Assembly (NCBI GenBank): GCA_035640475.1
Contig: DASQWC010000088.1
Location: forward strand, 1 to 19,861
From: DASQWC01 sp035640475
GTDB taxonomy: Bacteria; Actinomycetota; JAICYB01
Length of the DNA stretch: 19,861 bases
Direction of reading: 5' to 3'
Shown here: positions 9,611 through 15,481 of the stretch, one piece after another
Position numbering within the stretch: the first letter of the stretch is position 1
Layout: each line of letters opens with the position of its first letter
The notes under the pieces: model-generated
What the model was told of the DNA's origin: nothing
The model's input: only the letters and a program-made list of their open reading frames with translations
The model's database searches: none
Program-made: the position numbers and the translations under genes

Positions 9611-9614
9611 CTAA
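9591..9614 (+). CDS. Possible 7-codon coupling/leader ORF before folK
   Basis: ATG 9591 reads MRRRRPF and stops at TAA 9612-9614, directly abutting the folK ATG (TAAATG). AGAGG at 9577-9581 lies about 9 nt before it, whereas folK itself has no Shine-Dalgarno. It lies inside a hairpin repeat. Translation with re-initiation at folK is an inference; the ORF may be chance. Confidence 0.25.
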   Translation: MRRRRPF

Positions 9615-10064
9615 ATGGTTATCCGGGCGTTCGTCGGGCTGGGCTCGAACGTCGGCGACCGGCTCGAGAACCTGCGCCGCGCAATGGACGAGCTCGTGAA
9701 AGAGGTCGAGGTCATCGGGAAATCGAGCGTCTACGACACGGATCCGGTCGGGCCGCCGCAGCCGGACTTCCTGAACGCCGTCGTCGAGATTCGTACCGAG
9801 CTCGCCCCCCGAGACCTGCTTTCCAGGTTGAAGTCGATCGAAGCCCGCATCGGCCGGATCCAGGGGGAGCGATGGGGGCCGCGAGAGATCGATCTTGACC
9901 TGCTGCTCTACGGCGACGAGGAGATCGACGAGCCCGACTTGCGGGTGCCGCATCCCCAGATGTGGGAGCGCGCGTTCGTCCTCGTACCACTGGCCGAGCT
10001 TGCGCCGGACCTCGTGCCGAAGGACTTCGACCGGTCGGGCGTCCGGCCCTTCGGGCGGCTCTAG
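9615..10064 (+). CDS. folK: 2-amino-4-hydroxy-6-hydroxymethyldihydropteridine pyrophosphokinase
   Basis: HPPK transfers pyrophosphate from ATP to 6-hydroxymethyl-dihydropterin, making the FolP substrate. The 149-aa protein shows FVGLGSNVGDR, YDTDPVGPPQPDFLNAVVEI, RWGPREIDLDLLLYG (Mg-binding D93 and D95) and PHPQMWERAFVLVPLAELAP. ATG 9615 is the only start ahead of the first motif. It lacks a ribosome-binding site and follows a hairpin repeat and a 7-codon ORF. The TAG stop is embedded in the -35 element of the next gene's promoter. Confidence 0.97.
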   Translation: MVIRAFVGLGSNVGDRLENLRRAMDELVKEVEVIGKSSVYDTDPVGPPQPDFLNAVVEIRTELAPRDLLSRLKSIEARIGRIQGERWGPREIDLDLLLYGDEEIDEPDLRVPHPQMWERAFVLVPLAELAPDLVPKDFDRSGVRPFGRL

Positions 10065-10090
10065 ACAGATACGAACATACGTTCTATAGT
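10062..10090 (+). promoter_or_regulatory. SOS-type promoter: -35 TAGACA, LexA-like operator, -10 TATAGT
   Basis: TAGACA (10062-10067; consensus TTGACA) and TATAGT (10085-10090; consensus TATAAT) are separated by exactly 17 nt. The operator CGAACATACGTTCT (10072-10085) fills the spacer. It matches the Gram-positive SOS box CGAACRNRYGTTYC at 13 of 14 positions and 10 of the 12 defined bases of the mycobacterial form TCGAAC-N4-GTTCGA. A repressor bound there would block RNA polymerase. The expected transcription start (about 10097-10100) coincides with GTG 10100, so the message would be leaderless or nearly so. Confidence 0.75.
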
Positions 10091-10099
10091 GGTCCGGTC

Positions 10100-11092
10100 G
10101 TGCCCTCCGAACAGCTCTTCGAGCTTCGCCGTCGCACCTTCGATACGCCGCACTTCCGCGGGATCGAGTTCATCGAGGCCGAAGCGAAGACGATCATCAA
10201 CAAGGTCCCCGGCAACTTCCTGCCGTTCGGTCACACGATCAATCCGTATCGGGGATGTTCGCATGCGTGCGTTTTCTGTTTCGCTCGAAACACGCACACC
10301 TACATGGACATGAATGCCGGGCGCGATTGGAGCACGAAGATCGTCGTGAAGACGAATGCAGGCGAGCTCCTCCGCCACGAGCTCGCATCGAAGAGGTGGA
10401 AGGGCGAGCCGATTGCGATGGGGACGGCGACCGATCCATATCAGCGAGCCGAGGGCCGGTATGGGCTCATGCGCGCGATCATCCGAGCGCTGATCGACTA
10501 CATCAATCCGTTCTCGATACTCACGAGAGGAACACTGATGCTGCGCGACCTCGACTTGCTAACCGAAGCCGCCCGCGTCACGACGGTGTCGACGGCGTAC
10601 TCGATCCCCACGTTCGACGACGATGTCTGGCGTCGCAGCGAGCCCGGCACCCCGCACCCGCGCAAGCGCATGGAGGCCGTCCGGAAATTGAACGAGAACG
10701 GGATCCCCTGCGGCGTCATGGTCGCGCCGGTGTTGCCGGGCATCAGCGACAGGCCCGACCAGCTGATGGACGTCGTGAAGGCCGCCGTCGACGCCGGCGC
10801 CACGCACATCACCCCGATCCTTCTCCATCTGCGTCCGGTCGTCCGGGAGGAGTACATGGCGTGGCTCGGCGATGCCTATCCGGAGCTCGTCACTCGCTAC
10901 GAGGATCTCTACGCCGACGGCGCGTACGGCCCGAAGGATACGCGCAGGGCGCTCGGACGCCGTGTCGCCGGACTCATCGGAGCGGCGGGGGGCCGGCGCG
11001 GCGAAGACGACGACGAGCCCAGGCGCTTCAGCCGGCCGCGCGCTCCCGCTGCGACGGAGCGGGAGCCTGTGAAGCAGCTGGAGCTTCTGTAG
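10100..11092 (+). CDS. Rv2578c-family radical SAM protein
   Basis: The 330-aa protein carries the radical SAM cluster motif CSHACVFC (C53, C57, C60) in NPYRGCSHACVFCFAR. It is followed by WKGEPIAMGTATDPYQRAEG, INPFSILTRGTLMLRDL, GVMVAPVLPGISD and ATHITPILLHLR. This matches the Rv2578c family, sometimes labelled SplB-like by analogy to spore photoproduct lyase; the reaction is not known. GTG 10100 sits 9 nt after a TATAGT box with no Shine-Dalgarno; earlier in-frame codons lie inside folK and read as shadow. The LexA-type operator in its promoter suggests DNA-damage induction, which fits a repair or damage-response role (inference). The 3' end overlaps the opposite-strand DUF2231 gene by 65 nt. 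Confidence 0.92.
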   Translation: MPSEQLFELRRRTFDTPHFRGIEFIEAEAKTIINKVPGNFLPFGHTINPYRGCSHACVFCFARNTHTYMDMNAGRDWSTKIVVKTNAGELLRHELASKRWKGEPIAMGTATDPYQRAEGRYGLMRAIIRALIDYINPFSILTRGTLMLRDLDLLTEAARVTTVSTAYSIPTFDDDVWRRSEPGTPHPRKRMEAVRKLNENGIPCGVMVAPVLPGISDRPDQLMDVVKAAVDAGATHITPILLHLRPVVREEYMAWLGDAYPELVTRYEDLYADGAYGPKDTRRALGRRVAGLIGAAGGRRGEDDDEPRRFSRPRAPAATEREPVKQLELL

Positions 11093-11585
11093 GAGGCTTC
11101 ACCGTTCCGACGCGCATCGCCATCCGGTAGACGAGGACGCCGCCGAGGAAGTTGCCGGCAAACATCGTGGCGCACGCGACGACGAGAACACCGATCGCCG
11201 CAACCGATGGAAGGCCGTCCCTGAAATACAGGACGAGCGCCTCGGCCGCCAGGAGCGTCGCGGCGAGCTGGACGATCATGTGGCGCGTCGCCTGGCGTTT
11301 CTTGGCCGAGCCGGACGGCATCCCGGCCCAGTCGATGAACCCGAACAGCGCCGCAACCAGCGCTCCGGCCAGGCCCATGACCAAGAGGTACGCGCCGGCG
11401 CGTCCGTAGGTTGGGTTGCCGGTGCCGTGCGCGATCAGCCCGAGCACAACGGCCGCGGGATACAACGCTGTCGGGAAGTGGACGAACATCGGATGCGTTG
11501 GGTGTCCGATCGGGTGGCCCTGCAACCACTGCCTTACCGTCCACTTCCCGACGCGCATGACTCCCTCGACTCCTTGTCTGCACAT
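11028..11585 (-). CDS. DUF2231 family four-helix membrane protein
   Basis: The 185-aa protein has the family N-terminal block GHPIGHPTHPMFVHFPTAL (residues 23-41). Four membrane segments lie at about 38-53, 64-86, 102-121 and 127-152, followed by an Ala/Pro/Ser-rich tail. Two conserved histidines flank the first helix; DUF2231 members are sometimes discussed as redox or heme-related, but the function is unknown. ATG at 11585 is supported by an excellent Shine-Dalgarno on the minus strand: GGAGG complementary to 11592-11596, 6 nt from the ATG. It is convergent with the radical SAM gene, and its last 65 nt are antisense to that gene's end. It is divergent from the DUF2520-pan operon. Confidence 0.9.
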   Translation of the reverse strand: MCRQGVEGVMRVGKWTVRQWLQGHPIGHPTHPMFVHFPTALYPAAVVLGLIAHGTGNPTYGRAGAYLLVMGLAGALVAALFGFIDWAGMPSGSAKKRQATRHMIVQLAATLLAAEALVLYFRDGLPSVAAIGVLVVACATMFAGNFLGGVLVYRMAMRVGTVKPPTEAPAASQAPAPSQRERAAG

Positions 11586-11623
11586 TTACCCCCTCCGCGG
11601 CGCGCAAAACCGGCACCTCCTGC

Positions 11624-11629
11624 TAGAGT
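11624..11629 (+). promoter_or_regulatory. Possible -10 element (TAGAGT) for the DUF2520-pan operon
   Basis: TAGAGT fits the TANNNT pattern in the divergent intergenic region, but there is no good -35. A transcript starting near 11636 would have a leader of about 147 nt holding the hairpins listed below. Confidence 0.35.
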
Positions 11630-11647
11630 TTCGTTGGGTCCGAGTCC

Positions 11648-11694
11648 GGTATCCCTGCGGGAACTGGAACGGAGGGCCGACCTCCTTCCGTACC
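11648..11694 (+). other. Predicted structured leader: three-way-junction-like fold
   Basis: GGTA (11648-11651) can pair with TACC (11691-11694), enclosing two hairpins. One is TCCC/GGGA (11652-11655 with 11659-11662). The other is a strong 9-bp stem, GGAA-C-GGAGG (11666-11675) with CCTCCTTCC (11681-11689), with one bulged C and a 5-nt loop. Only the 9-bp hairpin is convincing alone. I do not recognise a known riboswitch class. Confidence 0.35.
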
Positions 11695-11708
11695 CGCGCG
11701 GCTGTGCT

Positions 11709-11738
11709 GTTCAGGATCGCCCGTAGGGCGTCCTTGTG
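11709..11738 (+). repeat. Hairpin repeat, copy B
   Basis: It starts GTTCAGGAT and ends CCTTGTG. The stem is CGCCC/GGGCG (11718-11722 with 11726-11730) around GTA, extended by GGA/TCC. It lies in tandem with copy C, one base apart. Confidence 0.75.
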
Positions 11739-11739
11739 G

Positions 11740-11770
11740 GTTCAGGATCGCCCGTTAGGGCGCCCTTGTG
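11740..11770 (+). repeat. Hairpin repeat, copy C
   Basis: It has the same flanks as copy B (GTTCAGGAT ... CCTTGTG). The stem is CGCCC/GGGCG (11749-11753 with 11758-11762) around GTTA. It ends 12 nt before the chosen DUF2520 start at 11783; the GTG at its end (11768) is an alternative start. Confidence 0.75.
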
Positions 11771-11782
11771 ACTGGAGGCTGC

Positions 11783-12631
11783 GTGGCGAGACGACCGACG
11801 GTCTCGATCGTCGGCTGTGGGCGGGCGGGCGGCGCCATTGGTTTGGCGCTGTCCAGAGCCGGCTATCCGGTGACTGCTGCATGGTCGCGCACGCGAGCCG
11901 GACGGCAGCGGGCGCAGCGCCTCCTCGAGGTTCCGGTGTTCTCGGAGGCCGCTGAGGTTGCAGCGGCCGGTGAGGTCGTCGTCGTCGGAGTTCCGGACGA
12001 CGCCATCTCGGAGGTTGCCGGCGCCATCTCCTCCGCCGACTTGTCGGGAAAGCTCGTGCTCCACACGAGCGGCGGCGTGTCCGTGCAGGCCTTGGCGGCC
12101 GCCAAGAGCGCCGGAGCGCGTACCGGCTGTATGCACCTCCTCCAGACACTCCCCGACGCCGTCCGGGGTGCGGAAACCCTTCAGGGCACGGCCGTCGCGG
12201 TGACGTGTGATCCGCGCGACCGCGCCGCGCTCTTCCGCCTCGCCCGCTCGTGGGGCGGCCGGCCCTTCCCGCTCGCCGACAAGGACAAGACGCTCTATCA
12301 CGCAGCCGCGGTGTTCGCGTCGAACTACGTCGTCACCTCGATTTGGTCCGCCCTTCGCATCCTGGAGCGCGTCGGCGTGCCCAATGCCCGCCAAATGCTG
12401 GCTCCGCTTGCACAGGCGTCCGTGCAAAACGTCACGACGATGCCGGCCGAGCGCGCGATCACCGGGCCTGTGGTGCGCGGCGACACCGAGACGGTCAAGC
12501 GGCACATCGATGCGCTCGGCCACACAGATCCGACCGGTGGACGAATGACCGACGCATATCGCTCGCTGGCCCGCCTCACCGCCGCGCTCGCGCGCCTCGA
12601 CCTCACCGCATTCGACAAGGCAACGGCATGA
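11783..12631 (+). CDS. Rossmann-like / DUF2520 NAD(P)-binding protein
   Basis: The 282-aa protein has an N-terminal Rossmann fold with GCGRAG (G11, G13, G16) in VSIVGCGRAGGAIGLAL. It also has VVVVGVPDDAI and LHTSGG, then a helical C-terminal DUF2520 domain (DKDKTLYHAAAVFASNY). The layout resembles ProC/PanE-type reductases. The orthologue in M. tuberculosis (Rv3603c) also precedes panC. The ATGA overlap with panC and the absence of panE in the window make ketopantoate reduction an attractive but unproven role. GTG 11783 was chosen because GGAGG (11774-11778) lies just upstream, although the 4-nt spacing is short. GTG 11768 in frame would add five residues. Confidence 0.88.
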   Translation: MARRPTVSIVGCGRAGGAIGLALSRAGYPVTAAWSRTRAGRQRAQRLLEVPVFSEAAEVAAAGEVVVVGVPDDAISEVAGAISSADLSGKLVLHTSGGVSVQALAAAKSAGARTGCMHLLQTLPDAVRGAETLQGTAVAVTCDPRDRAALFRLARSWGGRPFPLADKDKTLYHAAAVFASNYVVTSIWSALRILERVGVPNARQMLAPLAQASVQNVTTMPAERAITGPVVRGDTETVKRHIDALGHTDPTGGRMTDAYRSLARLTAALARLDLTAFDKATA

Positions 12632-13476
12632 ACGCAACCGGACGAATCACCGAAGCTCGCAAGCTCATCGACGCCGCGCGTTTGGACGGCCTCAGCGTCG
12701 GCTTCGTCCCGACGATGGGCGCGCTCCACGATGGTCACCGGTCGCTCGTCGGCCGGGCGCGGGCCGAGAACGGATTCGTCGTCGTCAGCATCTTCGTCAA
12801 CCCGGCGCAGTTCAACGCGGCTGGGGACCTCGCGTCCTACCCACGGACGTTTGCCGCCGATCTGGAAGCATGCGCAGACGAGGGGGCCGATCTCGTCTTT
12901 CATCCCGACGCCGACGAGATGTACCCGGTTGCGCCCGTGACATCCGTCGCCGTCTCCGGGCTGACGGAATCGATGGAAGGCGCGGCGAGGCCGGGTCACT
13001 TCGCCGGGGTCACGCTCGTGTGCGCGAAGCTGTTCAACATCGTCGGACCGTGTACTGCGTACTTCGGAGAGAAGGACGCCCAGCAGCTGAGAGTTGTTCG
13101 GCGCATGGCGACGGACCTCGACATGCCCGTCGAGATCGTTGCGTGTCCGACGGTTCGCGAAGCCGACGGTCTGGCGATGTCGAGCCGCAACGTCCGCCTG
13201 GGACCGGACGACCGAGCGGCGGCGCTTGCGCTCCCGCGCGCGCTCGGCGCGGTCGTGGAGGCCGCCCGGACGGGCGAACGCGATGCCCGTGTGCTCGAAC
13301 GTCTGGGCCGCGATGCGCTCGAGGATCTCGACGTCGACTATCTCGAGGTCGTCGACGCGTCCAGCCTCGAGCGGCTCGAGCGTGCCGATCGACCGGCGCT
13401 CGTCTGTGCCGCGGTCACCGTGAACGGCGTGCGTTTGATCGACAACATGGCTGTTGACATCACCGAGGAGGATTGA
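12628..13476 (+). CDS. panC: Pantothenate synthetase (pantoate--beta-alanine ligase)
   Basis: PanC condenses pantoate with beta-alanine using ATP via pantoyl-adenylate. The 282-aa protein carries the nucleotidyltransferase motif MGALHDGH (residues 30-37, H34 and H37), VSIFVNPAQF, GHFAGVTLVCAKLFNIVGP, YFGEKDAQQL and the KMSKS-like MSSRNVRL. ATG 12628 overlaps the DUF2520 stop (ATGA). Its TGA overlaps the panD ATG by one base. The beta-alanine supplier panD is immediately downstream. Confidence 0.97.
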   Translation: MNATGRITEARKLIDAARLDGLSVGFVPTMGALHDGHRSLVGRARAENGFVVVSIFVNPAQFNAAGDLASYPRTFAADLEACADEGADLVFHPDADEMYPVAPVTSVAVSGLTESMEGAARPGHFAGVTLVCAKLFNIVGPCTAYFGEKDAQQLRVVRRMATDLDMPVEIVACPTVREADGLAMSSRNVRLGPDDRAAALALPRALGAVVEAARTGERDARVLERLGRDALEDLDVDYLEVVDASSLERLERADRPALVCAAVTVNGVRLIDNMAVDITEED

Positions 13477-13823
13477 TGGTCCGCTACATGCTCAAGTCGA
13501 AGATCCACCGCGCGACGGTGACTGAGGCAAATGTCGAATACGTCGGCTCGATCACGATCGACGCCAATCTGATGGAGCGTGCCGACATCACCCCGTACGA
13601 GAAGGTGCTCGTCGCCGACATCGACAACGGCGTCCGGCTGGAGACCTACGCGATCGAAGGCCCGTCCGGCTCGGGTGTGGTGTGCATGAACGGCGCGGCG
13701 GCTCGGCTCGTCGAGAAGGGCCACAGGGTGATCATCATGTCCTTCGCCGGCTACGAGGAGGCAGAAGCGCGCGCACACCGCCCACGCGCAGTATTTGTCG
13801 ACGGGAGAAACGCACCGGCTTGA
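13476..13823 (+). CDS. panD: Aspartate 1-decarboxylase, pyruvoyl-dependent
   Basis: PanD makes beta-alanine from aspartate after self-cleaving to form a pyruvoyl group. The cleavage pair G24-S25 is seen in EYVGSITID, at the same numbering as in E. coli, which supports ATG 13476 over the TTG three bases earlier. K9 and Y22, and GAAARLVEKGHRVIIMSF near the C-terminus, are typical. The length of 115 aa is normal. GAGGAGG (13465-13471) provides a ribosome-binding site. The TGA overlaps the nadC TTG by 3 bases within TTGA. Confidence 0.96.
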   Translation: MVRYMLKSKIHRATVTEANVEYVGSITIDANLMERADITPYEKVLVADIDNGVRLETYAIEGPSGSGVVCMNGAAARLVEKGHRVIIMSFAGYEEAEARAHRPRAVFVDGRNAPA

Positions 13824-14701
13824 GCCTCACACGCCCCTCGCAGGAGCTACTCGCCGCCTTCGACTCGGCCGTTGCGGCCGCTCTGGTGGAGGATCTCGGC
13901 GAGATCGGGATCGAGTCCGACGTCACGACGAAGGCGGTCGTCCCGGACGACCTGCTCGGCGCCGCAACTGTGTACGCGAAACAGGCGGGTGTGATCTGCG
14001 GCCTGGAGGCTCTCGCCGCAACGTACGCGCAGCTCGATGCGGGCGTCTCCGTCGCACAGTCGAGCAAGGACGGCGACGGCATCCAGCCCGGCGACGCGGT
14101 CGCGACCGTCGAGGGCCCGGCCGCCGCGATTCTGGTCGGCGAGCGCTCGGCCCTCAACCTCATCGGCCACCTCTCCGGCATCGCAACGCTCGTCCGGACG
14201 TTCGTCAGAGCCGCTCCCGGAGCGATCCTGACCGACACCCGGAAGACGCTCCCCGGTCTGCGTCTGCTCCAGAAGTACGCGGTGCGCATCGGGGGCGCCT
14301 CCAACCACCGCTTCGCGTTGTGGGACGGCGTCCTCGTCAAGGACAACCACATCGCCGCGGGCGGCGGCGTCGGCCAAGCAGTCAAGCGCGCACGTGCGAG
14401 CACGTCGCTGCCGGTACAAGCGGAGTGCACGTCGCTGCAGGAAGTGGACGAAGCTCTCGAAGCCGGCGCGATGGCGCTGCTGCTCGACAACCGATCGACC
14501 GACGAGCTCCGCCGGCTCGTCGAGCACATCCGATCGAGAGCCGACCACGTCATGATCGAGGCTTCGGGCGGCATCACGCTCGACAGCGTCGCCGAGGTCG
14601 CGACCACCGGCGTCGACCGGATCTCGGTCGGCGCGTTCACGCACTCGGCGCCTGCGCTGGATGTCAGCATGAAGCTCGAACGAGTCTGGAGGCCGAATTA
14701 A
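13820..14701 (+). CDS. nadC: Nicotinate-nucleotide diphosphorylase (quinolinate phosphoribosyltransferase)
   Basis: NadC converts quinolinate and PRPP to nicotinate mononucleotide in de novo NAD synthesis. The 293-aa protein shows VEDLGEIGIESDVTTKAV, TRKTLPGLR (T140-R148), GGASNHRFALWDGVLVKDNH (K174 to H177), ALLLDN and IEASGGITLDSVAEVA ... DRISVGAFTHS. The start is TTG 13820, which overlaps the panD stop and gives a full N-terminus; no earlier start fits. nadA and nadB are not in the window. Placement inside a pantothenate/CoA operon differs from the mycobacterial order. Confidence 0.96.
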   Translation: MSLTRPSQELLAAFDSAVAAALVEDLGEIGIESDVTTKAVVPDDLLGAATVYAKQAGVICGLEALAATYAQLDAGVSVAQSSKDGDGIQPGDAVATVEGPAAAILVGERSALNLIGHLSGIATLVRTFVRAAPGAILTDTRKTLPGLRLLQKYAVRIGGASNHRFALWDGVLVKDNHIAAGGGVGQAVKRARASTSLPVQAECTSLQEVDEALEAGAMALLLDNRSTDELRRLVEHIRSRADHVMIEASGGITLDSVAEVATTGVDRISVGAFTHSAPALDVSMKLERVWRPN

Positions 14702-15462
14702 TGTTGCTCGCCGTCGATATCGGCAACACCGAGACGACCATCGGCGTCTTCGACGGTGAGGATCTCGTCAAGGAGTGGCGGATCGCCACGCAGCGCGACC
14801 GCACATCCGACGAGCTCGCGCTCGTCATCAACTCCTTTCTCCGCCTCGACCACGTCACCGGCATCACGGGCGTCGCGGCATCGAGCGTCGTGCCGCGCGC
14901 GACGCAGGCGATGCGCGAGTTCGTCCCGCGCTATTTCGATCTGGACCCGGTGATCGTCGAGCCCGGCGTCAGGACCGGTATGCCGATCCGCGTCGACAAC
15001 CCGAAGGAAGTCGGCGCCGACCGCATCTGCAACGCGGTTGCGACCTACGAGCTGTACGGGGGCCCGGCGATTGCCGTCGATCTTGGGACCGCCACGACCT
15101 TCGACGCCGTCTCGGCGGAAGGAGAGCACCTGGGGTGCGCGATCGCGCCGGGTCTTGCGATCTCCGCGAACGCCCTCGTCTCCCAGACGGCGATGCTCAA
15201 GCGTGTCGAGTTTGCGACGCCGTCCCGCCTCATCGGTAAGAGCACGGCCGAATCGATCCAGTCGGGTGTCGTCAACGGCTACGCGTGCCTGATCGAGGGC
15301 ATGATCGAGCGCATCCGGAAGGAGCTCGGCGGGGATACGAAGTCGGTTCTCACCGGGGGCCTGGCGTCGGTGATGGCGCCGAATCTCACGGGGATCGACA
15401 TCGTCGACCCATGGCTCGTCCTGCAGGGCCTGCGCATCATCTACGAGCGCAACACCGACTAA
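14701..15462 (+). CDS. coaX: Type III pantothenate kinase
   Basis: CoaX phosphorylates pantothenate, the committed step of CoA synthesis, and is feedback-insensitive in characterised members. The 253-aa acetate-kinase-fold protein has DIGNT (D6-T10), NPKEVGADR (from N100, catalytic D107), VDLGTATTFD (126-135), CAIAPGL and a C-terminal TGGLA. ATG 14701 shares its A with the nadC stop TAA. It ends 19 nt before lysS. All active-site motifs are present. Confidence 0.96.
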   Translation: MLLAVDIGNTETTIGVFDGEDLVKEWRIATQRDRTSDELALVINSFLRLDHVTGITGVAASSVVPRATQAMREFVPRYFDLDPVIVEPGVRTGMPIRVDNPKEVGADRICNAVATYELYGGPAIAVDLGTATTFDAVSAEGEHLGCAIAPGLAISANALVSQTAMLKRVEFATPSRLIGKSTAESIQSGVVNGYACLIEGMIERIRKELGGDTKSVLTGGLASVMAPNLTGIDIVDPWLVLQGLRIIYERNTD

Positions 15463-15481
15463 CCACTACACTCCTGCCCAT

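Noticed and set aside
9962..10099. Longer N-terminus for the radical SAM protein
   Set aside because: It would overlap the conserved end of folK out of frame and run through the promoter; GTG 10100 fits the family N-terminus.
13473..13475. TTG start for panD three bases upstream of the ATG
   Set aside because: ATG 13476 puts the self-cleavage pair at G24-S25 as in characterised enzymes.
13795..15462. 555-codon frame fusing an Arg-rich segment to coaX
   Set aside because: The first 300 residues are the shadow of nadC; coaX starts cleanly at ATG 14701 with DIGNT at residues 6-10.
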